A stretch of DNA of 64,000 nucleotides, taken from positions 186,001 through 250,000 of the forward strand of contig NW_002476570.1 of NCBI RefSeq assembly GCF_000189635.1, read 5' to 3'. The notes under the pieces are model-generated. The model saw nothing but the letters and a program-made list of their open reading frames with translations. It made no database searches and had not been told where the DNA came from. The translations under genes were made by a program, and so were the position numbers. Within the stretch, counting starts at the first letter, position 1. Each line of letters starts with the position of its first letter. Shown one piece after another: positions 11,301-22,630 of the stretch. This DNA comes from Tetrahymena thermophila SB210 (Eukaryota; Ciliophora; Oligohymenophorea; Hymenostomatida; Tetrahymenidae).

Positions 11301-14144
11301 TCCTTTTTGTATGAATCAAAAAGAACCTCTCCTATTTTTAAAAAAATCTTGAACTAACTAAAACTAATAGAATAATTATCAGAAGACGTTTAAGATAATC
11401 CTTTTTCTATTGAATAGTCATCCCCAAGATTAGTTATGAGCTCATTAATATTGAAAGAACACTAAAAAAGTTCTTAAGAAATTTTTGAGATTAATTCTCC
11501 CACTTTGAGAAGACATGCAAAAAGTAAATATGAATCTCTGGATAACCAAAAACAAGATTCAATATACAGTAAAAATGAAATTAAGTTCTTCTCTACTGAA
11601 CATAATTTAGAGAGCCAGTCAACAGGCAGAGAGTGTAAACTAGTTTAACTATCAAAAAAATTAAGAGGAGTGCATTCTGCTCTTTAGATTTTTAGTTCCA
11701 TGAATGATAAAAATAAATTAGCTTAATAGACTTAAAACACATCAAGGACGGTTGTGAATGTAAATTAAAGTATCTAAACTGATCATTAAAAACTGATTAC
11801 AGAAAATTAAAATATAATTTCATCACCCTAGGAATAAGTTAAAAATACCCAATAAATTAAATTATTTAAGAGCACAAAATAGCCTAATATTAATAAGAAT
11901 AATATCCCAACCAGCAAAAAAAACGATCCAATTATAAAAATAAATGATAAATAGAGCTAGATAGATTTTAGTATAATCAATACATTAGGATTGAATAATT
12001 CACTTTCCATAAATGCGGCAGAAGAGATGGTTACTATAAATAGCATCGATGAAGAAGAAAAGAATGACATTTAGCAGTAAAGGTTAGCTTAAATTGAGCA
12101 GGATGTATAAAAAGAAGAAAAAATTCGCTAATCCCGCTCAACTATTAGATATATTAAAGACATTATGAATCAGAAAATTGAGCTAAATTCCATTAAAGTT
12201 TTCTAATTGATTGGAATACTTTGCTTTCTAATTTTACTTATATTGACTGTAGTATAATTTACTCAGCTATTAAGTTCAATAAACGATTTTAATTTAGATT
12301 TTAAATTGGTTAATTGGCCATCAACTATTTAAAGCTAAATTGCTTCAGTGTAAAAAAACGTAAGCTTAAATTAAATAAATAAGTAAAATGATTTTGTTTT
12401 AGTAACTAAGCAGATAAAAAGCCAAATAAATTCTTATATAAGTTCCTTTATGAATGAAGCTGTTTCTGATTTACACTAAACTATGACATAGATGGAAGGA
12501 ATTAACTCTAATAGACCTATTTTTGATTTCTTAAAAGATCAAAGTGTAGTTTATTCCTGGCCTTCGTTTAAATACACGGGTACATAGCCAGATGGTAAGT
12601 TTTACAGTGTCTAGTATAATACTGAGTTGCATTATGGAATTCTTTTGATAAATTTATAAATTTTAAGATATATGGCTGATGTTGGAGGTGGAAAACCAGA
12701 ATATTTTATGATGGTAAATGAAATAGTTTTTTAAGACGCTTTTAAGGAAGTTTAATAGAGAGCTATTTAATAGTCAAATAAAAATTTAGAAAATATTAAA
12801 AATAACTTAGATAATATGCTCGTAATTACTTTAATACTTACAACTTTTTGTATAGGAATACAAATACCGATTTACTATTTTATTTAAAAAGAAAGATAAA
12901 ATATTTTGTATTTATTTGCAACATTCAGTACAGAAATTACATCAAAAATATTATCTCGCCTTAATTCTATTTATCATCAATCTCGCTCTACTTCTATGGG
13001 CTTATCAACAGTTTTCACTAAAAATTTTAATAATAACATTGTGAATGAGCAAAATGAATAAAATAAACATGTCTAAAAAGAAAAAAAGGCCTAGTAAAAC
13101 AATGATTAATAAATAAAAAAACAGAACATAAGTGAATGTAAATAGCTTACAAGACTAGACAGCTCTTTCTTAAAAAAAATATTTTGCATCTACATATTGA
13201 TGATCATTTTCCCAATTCTGAATAAAATAATTCCAACATATTATATTAATTAATCTATAAACGATGCAAATGACATTGGTAAATTTATTTTATTAAAAAA
13301 TATTATAATTTAAATTTATATTTTATATTAAAGTTTAGATATAGCAACTAAAAGCACAAATTTTGGATTCTCTAGGAATGAACTACTATTCATTGATTCT
13401 GAAATTGTATCCCAATCTGAAACCATTCAAAATCGATTGGTACATGAGTAGACTAAATTAAATTATCATAAATAATGACAATATGGATAAAGAAATTCAA
13501 AATTTAATAAACTCATAAAGAGATTCTTATAAGTAAATATTTTTATTTATTTTTTATACTAAATTTCTAATTTAAAAAATAGCTACAAAAAAGGTGATTA
13601 TGATTCGACTTTTTTCCCTATCTTCTAAGACGATATTTGTTTAATTTTAGATAAGAAGCATTAATTTAATTAAACTTAGCTTGTAGAAGAATGCTAAAGC
13701 TGTTATAACAAAGTTTTAACTCAAGGAATTATTTTATCTTTCAAAAAGCTGAATGATTAATTGAAAGATTTTTATAACTTTTTCTAAATTCCTAATAACA
13801 CGACAAACTATCAAAATGAAAGAAGTCACATATTTAAAACATTTGATTTATATGGATTTCATTAATTTTCAGTTTTTTTAATATAATCATTGGACTATCT
13901 TAGAGAATTTATCATTTCGTCTCATGAAGATTATTATAATTTCTTCTTAATATTTGAAACAGTAGGACTAGTTTACTAATTAATAGTGATCATAGTTTTC
14001 TTTCTTATTGAGTAGATTATTTTTTATGAATCAATAAATACTAAAATAAATAAAACAAAAATGTAATTAAAAGTAATAGACATTAAATCACTTCTATCTA
14101 ACCCATTTATAATCAATTATTTTAAAAAAAATGTAATCAAGTGA
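8320..14144 (+). CDS. Large membrane protein with TmcB/TmcC-like helical repeats and PAS domain (1,839 aa), tandem copy 1
   Basis: Start ATG 8320, stop TGA 14142-14144. Three introns keep the frame and carry GT..AG ends: 8897-9096 (200 bp, phase 1), 13279-13333 (55 bp, phase 1) and 13533-13582 (50 bp, phase 2). The spliced length is 5,520 nt. N-terminal membrane segments are followed by helical repeats at about residues 425-600 and a PAS-like domain at about 655-800 (EILMPSMFKIAHPKYV, then KDYILFNEQNLRIISITKN). Next come an S/N/Q-rich linker and a C-terminal part with membrane segments near 1225, 1430, 1555 and 1780. It lacks the Cys/His cluster of the minus-strand relative. The next gene on the same strand is its clear paralog, 312 bp downstream. 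The domain order suggests a membrane-anchored sensor; ligand and output are unknown. Confidence 0.88.
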
Positions 14145-14456
14145 TTTTTAATTATTCATAATTAAAAATTGTAAAATAGAATTTTCTATATATTGTAAAT
14201 AAATACCTCCTTTATATAAAGCATATTAAATATTCAAATTTTATAGTTTGTGCTAAATCTCCTACTTTTTTAAAATATTATTGCTTAATTTCTAAATATA
14301 GATATTTCTAAATTTACTATTTAATTTTGTCGAAGTTAAACACAGTTATTTATTTACTTTTGAAGTTAAGAATTAAAAAATAACTTATTAATAATAAACC
14401 TTTTTCATAATAAATATAGTTGAATAATAAATATTAATTCTTTTATTTGAATAAAT

Positions 14457-17400
14457 ATGAGCAAAAATAAAGTTTAAGAATATGGAAAATAAGAAGAACA
14501 ACTTAAGAAAAAACTAAATGAATGCATAGAATAGTTCTATGAGTAAAAAGCATATTATATAGTAAATGGGTTCTAGCGCAGTAAACTTTTAAGTTATATA
14601 TTGCTGGTGAGTAAAAACATGTAATTTCTACTTCTATTTTTAAGTAGAAGTAATTTATCTAAACTAGTTAAAAAAGACAATAATTTTTCATTCCTCTTTG
14701 GGTGGAGTTTTATAATTGACTTGGTAGATGGAAAAACACAAGCTGAATAAATTCTTTTCTTGCTTTTTATAGTTAATTCCCTGATGGTTATCAGTTTTAT
14801 TATTCAAATTGGGTTATTTATGAAAGTTAATTTGAATGAGCTAAAAATAGCTTCATTCACTGAATAATGTAAATCAAACTATGAGCAGCTGAAGAAACAA
14901 AAATCTTAAAGAATTATTTTTATTAAAGACATACTATCTTGCATTCATTTGGTCTATCAATACCTGTTCTTCATACCTTCAACATTTGTTTCTGTAGTTA
15001 GCTAGCCTCAATTTATAAATTACATAAACATCGTTTTCTGCTTAATAATTTGTAATTTTCTAATTTGATTAATTTGTTCTTGTTACTTTAATAGCTGTAA
15101 GATGAAGCAAATCAAAAAATAAATAAAAAAAATTATATTAAAAACAATTTTTTGTTAATTAATTTAGGTTTATTCAGTGTAGAATTTGACTTTAATTACA
15201 ACATTCAGACATAAGAATTTCTTCAAAAGAAATACAGCTTGATAGTTGTCTTTAACGTTTTAATAGAATTTACAACTATTGTCTTTATTGGTTGCTTCCC
15301 AAATTAATCAATTATAATTTTGATATTTTATTTTGGAATAGAAATATACGTATAACTATCTTCTAATCATTTAATCAATCCGCAAGCTTAAAAATTAAAC
15401 ATCTTTCTCTAATTTTTTTCTTTTATGACAGCTTTTTACATAGGAATTGAGATTTACGTTGAAAGACCAATTTTCTATGATTCTACTTTTCTCATTTTAC
15501 TTTTAGTTGCTAGTTTTTCTTGGAAGTTTGCAGATAAAATTTAAAATAAGATTCAAGTTGATTTGATTTCAAATATATCTAATAGAAACGAGCTTTCTAT
15601 TAAATAACTTGATAATATTATTAGATTAGATTTTTTCTAAACTGGAGATTGCAATGACTATTTGAGCATTAATTTGTTATGCTGGGTTGCAATTAATAAT
15701 TCTGAGCATGAAAAAGAAAATGAAAGCTTAAAAAATAATAAAATTCAAATAGAATAGTAACTTCTTCTTTTCCATTAAAAGCTAAAAAGTTTAAATAAAT
15801 CAAGCAAACAAAATTTTGATGAGAATCAAAATCACCCAAGACAATTACTTGCAAATAAAGAAATAGATTAAATTGTTTAGATGATTGGAAATCGATTCAG
15901 AGATATTCTAGAAACAGAAAAAATAAAGCAAAAATAAAGTGATTGCTAAATTTTATATTTAATTTATATTTTAGAAATTTAAAAGAATTTTAAATTGTTT
16001 CTTCTTTAATACTATCAAACAATCTAAAACAAAAAAAATATTAATCTTAAAAGAAGATAAATTCTTTAGACCCTATTTATTAGGTTCTAAGATTATCTAC
16101 AGTAGTATAAATAGCAGAACTCAAACTAAGATAATATTTTTAGCATGAAATACTTTAACTTTATTTTATATGATGAAACAATAAACGAAAATATCTAGCT
16201 TTTTTCTAAGACAATTACAAAGAAAAACGATATTCTTTTTAGAATGTAAGCAAAAATTATTGATTTAGACAGTCTCTCATATTAGATAAAAGACTTTCTC
16301 TCTATGAAATAAAAGCTAGAGGAAACAATAATTCTTTTGTCTAAACTTAACATGAACAATAAAGAATTCAAAGTGATTTTGAATCATTTTAATCACTGTC
16401 TAGCTTTTGATCACAAAGAAATTTCAGTTCTCAAAAAACAAATTTTTAAATAATAAAAATAAGAAAATGAATCGACAACAGCTGAATTAATTTAATCTAT
16501 TGATAGCTCAAACAATTAGGATTCTTGTGTTATTTTTACTTCTCTACTTAATAACGAAGGAAAACATGTAATAAAAAAAGCCTCAACTAATTTTTATAAC
16601 TTGTTTGGTATCAAATGTAAATAAGTAATTCAAAAGCCAATTGAATACTTAATGCCTGAGGTATTTAAACCATACCATAGTATTTATATAAAAGATTTTA
16701 TGGAAAGAAATATCAAATTTAATTACTAAATTCAGAATATTGCCTTTGCTAAAGACAGTTTTAACTATATCTTTCCTTGCAGTTTAATTCTCAAAATTAA
16801 TAGTATAGACTCTATTTAAGATTTTGGAATTACAGCTCAAATAAGAATGATCCAAAAGCACAAAGATTACATTTTATTTAATTCCACATCAATGAGAATT
16901 ATTTCAATTACTCAAAATCTGCATAAAATAATTTTCAAACATTTTAAATAACTAGAAAATATCAATTTGAGCTAGTATTTTCCATTTATACAAGAGGCTA
17001 TAAATCCAACTGGGAAATTATTTTCATAATCTCTTTCTTCATTTTCTTTAAGCTCAGCAGAGGAAAATTTGCAAACAGGATCATCTGATGAGGAAGGAAG
17101 CATAGAATATAACGCTTTTTTAAATAAACCTATTTAATTTATATTTTTAGAATTAATTGATAGGTATTTTTATCACTCTAACCTATAAAAAAAGGAACTT
17201 TTAAACAATATAGAATTTTTTCTAATGGAGATAGTCGTAAAAAAATCTTAATACAAACATATTAATAATTTGTATTATATAGAAATCTCTTAAATCTAAA
17301 TACTTGATCCTTTTGTTAATCCATTATTGATAATGTACCATTTAGATACTGAACTCTATTCGAATTTGAAGTATTCAAAAAATGAATTGATTTAAAATGT

Positions 17401-20290
17401 AAAAATTCAGTTAAAAGAAGTTTCTTAATAATTAAATTCAGAAGAATAATTATAATTCCATTAAGAATTAAACTAAAGTATTAACAACGATTCAAAATCA
17501 TCCAGAAAAATGTAAAAAAGCAAAGATAGTGGTAGTAATTCATCATCATCATCATCGGTATCATCTCCTTCTTCTTCTGATAGTAAATCAGAAAAAAATC
17601 TTCCTAAAGCTACAATTCAATAGAAAAATAGTGATGTTAATTAATCATATTAAATCAAAGTAAATAATGTTGATAGTTGTTAATAAAGTAAAAACAAATA
17701 ATAAGAATATAAAAAATCATTTTTAAGTTTAAAGTTTGAAGCTTCACAAGAGTAAATATTGAATTTTAGAAAAAATAAGACATCTTCCTTAAGTGAGATC
17801 AGCAAAAATAATGATAAATAAGAAGAAATAAACATTACTACTGGCGTTTAGTAAAGCTAAATCATAGAAGAAATATTTACACCTAAATCGAGCTTAAGTT
17901 AAAAATAAAATAACTCAACTTTGTTTTTAGGATTAACTGATAGATAAAACTCTTCCTCACCAAAATAAATGAATTATGACTTGGAAACAAACTCATAATT
18001 TGATTAATCAAGGCTTTTGTCTTCACCTAGATCAAAAGTTGATAAGTTTGTATAAATAGTTTAAGATCATAAGCTAAAAAATTTTATAAAAAAAAAATTC
18101 TAAACTATTTTAAGCAAAGTTAAATAAACTTAAGATTAATTTTATTAAAAACAAGCAAAATCAAGTAAGCGCTCTTTTTTGACAGGTTTCATAAAAGAAG
18201 ATTATATACAAGAAAATATGTTCATTGATCAAGATGATGAAAATAACTAGAAAACCAATGAAAATGTAATGCTAAATTAAAGAAGGGAAATAAAATTCAT
18301 AAGAGATGCAATGAAGAGCAAATTTACTGTAAAAAAAAATAATATTTCTTACTTGTTGCTTATTATTTCATACATCACTATGATTATTGTAGCTTTAATA
18401 TAAAAATTATAAACAGATAGTAGTCTTAAGTAAAATTAAATTAACTTTCAATATTTGAATATTCCATACAGATCACAGTAGGAAATAAGTCATATTTTGT
18501 AGATGGTAAATTTAAACAAGCTTGTAGAAACAGGATATTTCTAGAAACTAGACTTGAATGAATATAAAAACTTAAAAAACGATTTTTTTAAATATTAGCA
18601 ACAAAGCCTTCTGAATTTCAGATAAATTATTAGTGATGCAGAAAACTAGCTTTAAGATTAAGAGTTAGTTGAAAGGTTTAGCTCTATAAATGCTTAGGTT
18701 ATGTATCCATAAGAATATTTCTAGACTGAATCATAAAATTAAAATTAGCTTATTTCAAAAAATTAAACTTTTTAAATAAGTTTAATTTACATAAATAATT
18801 TGGCATTTAGGTATTTAAATCAATTAGATTTCAGCTATTAGAATTATTTTTTTTATAAGAACTATATTTAAATTGTAAGTTGTATTGAGTCTTTAGAGAA
18901 TGAATTTATATAATCACAAGTTGATATTATTTTAAATATCAAGAGAAATCTGTAATGGTTGCTTATTTGTCAAATTGCTATTAACACTATTATGATATTA
19001 ATTTAAATTCCTATTTTTTACTATTATCAAAAAGAATAAGAAAAGTTGCTTTCTCTATTCAGTACTTTTAGTACTTAAACAACTAATTAATTGATATAAA
19101 AATCCTATAATCACTTTTTTAGTTTAACTCGTAGAGTTTCTACAGAAATTAATAAAACAATAAATAAAGATTTTTTAGATAATTCTGAAAATAAATCCTA
19201 ATATTCAAATTAAAACTAAAATGATATAAAAAAAACAAATGTAAGTGAAATTATCCCAATAAAAAAATTCAGTTTTTAATTTGCCAAAAAAATTTTTTTT
19301 ATTTACTTAATAATAATTATTTTTCCATGTTTGAGCTATTACTATACTGTGAGCTTTATAAATCAGACAATCATAGATATCACAAATTTAAGTAAATTTA
19401 TTTTAAAACTTGATATTAAATTAATACAAAAATAGTATATTTAAATCACTTTTTTTAAATTAGCTGAAGTAGGAAAAATTAGATCATAAATGGTGGATAC
19501 TTTAGGAAATTTTGTTTTTGGTTTAGCAGAAAAAGTTTGTCCTTAAGAAGAAGATTACTTTGGAGTTGATCAACTAATTATATCTAGACTTTAACTAATT
19601 TAAAATGATATTCATTCTGTTGATGCAAATCTTTAATAATTATAAAAAAATGTCACAGATACTAATTTGTAAATTAAATTCACAAAAAATATCTAACTAA
19701 TATTTTTTATTAATAAAAGTGCTTCATCTAATAATTATCAATAGTTTTTATTAAATATACTTTAAGGCAACATTTGTTAGACTTTGATGAGTAAACCATA
19801 GTATTTAAATATCACAAGTACTATACAAATGGAAGAGTGTACTTAAGTTTAAAATTAAATACTTACTTAAGGTTTTTTAGTCTCCTATAAAAGCTTAATA
19901 GATTAAATTTAGGAATTTTATCATTTAATAGTGGTTTAAGATAGTAAAACATTTTTATAGTTGAAATAATAATTCCTTGATCATTTTGAAATTTACCCTT
20001 TTCAAAGATTTACTGAGTTTCTGATCATTTCTTTGGAATCAATTGAGCAATTTATCATATCTATTCATAGCCAAGATTTTGAATTTTTAGAAAAGGTTTT
20101 AATCTGGCTTTTTTACTTTCAAATTGGAGCTGTAACGATATTCATTCTATTGGAATAAGTTTATTATTTCAACCAGAATAATTAGAAAATGAATAAGATG
20201 AAATAGTTTTTGAGAGTTTTAGATTTAGAGTCGTTAGCATAGAATCCTTTTGTTTTAAAATATTTTAAATAAAATATTAAATAAAATTGA
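14457..20290 (+). CDS. Large membrane protein with TmcB/TmcC-like helical repeats and PAS domain (1,905 aa), tandem copy 2
   Basis: Start ATG 14457, stop TGA 20288-20290. One phase-1 intron at 15052-15167 (116 bp) matches the position of the first intron of the upstream paralog. The two exons sum to exactly 1,906 codons. The N-terminus is helical and charged, then several membrane segments follow. Helical repeats lie at about residues 440-620 and the PAS-like region at about 650-785 (EYLMPEVFKPYHSIYIKDF, then KDYILFNSTSMRIISITQN). A Ser-rich linker (SGSNSSSSSSVSSPSSS) follows, then C-terminal membrane segments near 1260, 1465, 1575 and 1845. The C-terminus aligns with that of the upstream copy (both end near NPF....YFK.N.). 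The stop lies 94 bp from the converging tRNA-Arg gene, so the 3' UTR must be short or overlap the tRNA. A duplication origin is clear; the biochemical role is inferred only from the PAS and repeat domains. Confidence 0.88.
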
Positions 20291-20384
20291 AATTTTCTTT
20301 GTAAAATTTTATGTCTTTACAAAAAAACTGGTTAAATTACATTCTTTATTAAATTAATTTTTAATTAAAAAAAATAAAAAATGG

Positions 20385-20456
20385 CAACCAAGGTGGGACT
20401 CGAACCCACAACCTTCAGATTAGAAGTCTGCTGCGCTACCATTGCGCCACTCGGCT
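20385..20456 (-). tRNA. tRNA-Arg-UCU: tRNA-Arg (anticodon UCU), second identical copy
   Basis: All 72 bases are identical to the tRNA at 5932-6003, with the same anticodon TCT, A and B boxes and a downstream T-run. Flanking sequence differs apart from an A/T-rich trailer. It converges on the end of the second tandem PAS/TmcB-like gene. Confidence 0.95.
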
Positions 20457-21559
20457 TTTTACAAAAGGTTTCAAAAATAAGTTCAATATTTTTTTGATTT
20501 TAACAATTTTAAGTAAACTGAAAAAAAATATATTTTTAATATAATAAAATTAGTTAATTTAAAATTAATTATATTTTAACTAAAATCAATCCTTATTTGT
20601 TTTATTTTAAATATATTTACTAAAAATTAATTTATTTAATATTGTTACCATAAACTTTCAACAAAGTAGTCTGTATTATTTTCATGTTTGGGTTTTTGTT
20701 TTTCAAATTTTATTTTTAATTCTAAAAAATAAAAAAAACATTTTTAAACTTTTAAATATCAAATTTTGTCATTATATATTTATAATATTTCATAACAATA
20801 TTTAACTTTTTTTGTATATAAACATATTTACTTTATAAAGTAGAACTATTTTGTTTTAACTATTTAAAAATAATTTTAAACTAAAATATGAATTTATTTC
20901 TAAAATTTGATTGAATAAACAAAACTTATCCATCTATTATTAAAATATTATTTTTGTTTGATTCCTATTTTATTTATCAGTACTATTTTCTTTAAAGATC
21001 ATTATTATATAAACATTTGTATTATTCACAAACTCTGAGATGTAATTTGATTATTTTTCAAAATATTCACTATAATATGAGCATATTTAAAACTAATTCA
21101 ATCAAAAATATATTTATTCTTCATTATAATAAGGTAAAAATCTCCAATTTGAGTACTTATGTTCCATAAATATTGAATTTTTAGATTTTTATTTGTAAAG
21201 ATGTAGATAATATTAAATTAATATAAAGATGGAATTTCAAAGCTAACTTAGAACTAAAAGTTATTTATTTCTATATTTATTCTTCATTAGCTGTTTATCA
21301 GTGCTTGCAAATTATTAATACTAAAGTATTCTCTTTATATAGAAAATGATTTTTCCTGCAAAATAAATACATTTTAATATAATCAATAAAACTTATACAA
21401 CTATTAAAAAGTAAATTTACTCAAGAAAAGTATTTATACATTATTTTTTAATACCAAAAAATATTTTTGTTGATTATTTTAAACAAAATAATATTATAAG
21501 TATTAGAATATTGTTAAGTGAAAAATTATATTAAAAATTTAATAAGATAACTCTAAAAT

Positions 21560-22200
21560 AAATTGAAAAGGTAGAGTTGTTTATAACCATACAATAATTA
21601 AATCCATTCAAACTGCAAATTTTTCTGAAGGAGAGTTAGTTAATATTTTCTCGAGAATTATTTAGAGTAGTTTGTATGTAATAATTGAAGTCAAAAAATG
21701 TTTGCTTGACAAAGAGTAAAGAAATTTAATTCATATTTTTTATTAATTAAAATTGTTTGATTTTTACCCACACAAATTTCACTACATACCTATTTTTTTA
21801 GTCTAAAACACATTCAAGCTTACCTTAATCAAAAAAATATAAATATGAAGAAAATATTAAAGCAAGTAAATTTTTATTATTTTTATTTAATGATAAGTAT
21901 GTTTTTGAAGCATTTCTTGTTACATATTTTTTGTTTTTTTATACTAAATTCTGATGCTCAAGACACATAAAAAGTAATTAAAAAGTATCGCCTTAATTAT
22001 GTATGATTCGTCAATTATTATTTAATAGTACCAAAGTTAGCTATGTAGTTAGCATAATACACATATTTTAAAAGGAAAAAGTTAGAAATTAAATATTAAC
22101 AGAGTAATTAATTAAATTAAATTTTAGCCAATTAAAAATAACTAAAGTTATTAGATATTTTGTTTGATAAATACAATTACATATTATTTAATAGATATTG
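21560..22200 (+). pseudogene. Coding-like relic in the duplicated upstream block, copy 1
   Basis: Several stretches read like protein. Around 21570-21720 one frame gives pieces such as NHTIIKSIQTANFSEGELVN. An ATG at 21845 opens a 53-codon frame to TGA 22004-22006, with a signal-peptide-like hydrophobic stretch ending near NSDAQD. After that TGA the same frame stays open for about 60 more codons. All three block copies keep the 53-codon frame and stop. However, most differences between copies in it change the residue (9 against 2, copy 1 vs 2), so there is no sign of purifying selection. Another part of the block has a one-base indel in copy 2. A decayed duplicated gene is the best guess; a fast-evolving short secreted peptide is the alternative. 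Confidence 0.3.
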
Positions 22201-22630
22201 ACAAAGCGGAGTCATTGGAATAAAAAAATTCTTTAACATATTTTACGTTTGATTTTTGCTTAAATACAAATAATATTTGAGAAACTGAATAACATGAGGT
22301 TAAAATATTGATAATAAATATATAAATTTTTTTTAGTAATCTTAAAAAAAGTATTTCTATCATTTTAAGGAATGAAAAATTAATTCAATTAAGTTATTTG
22401 AGCTAAGTTGATTATTAATTTATATAAATTTTCTAATCATAGCTGCTTTTAATTTTGTTTAGAGTTTTTAATTTACAATCAGATATATTAAATGTTAATC
22501 AAATAATTATTTATAAATTATTATTCTAAAAAAAAAAAAATTATACCTTAAAAATTAATATAAGAAGATCAGAATAAATCTTTCATTTGTAAAATTATTA
22601 TTTTTTAATACAATTAAAATTTGCTTTCAA

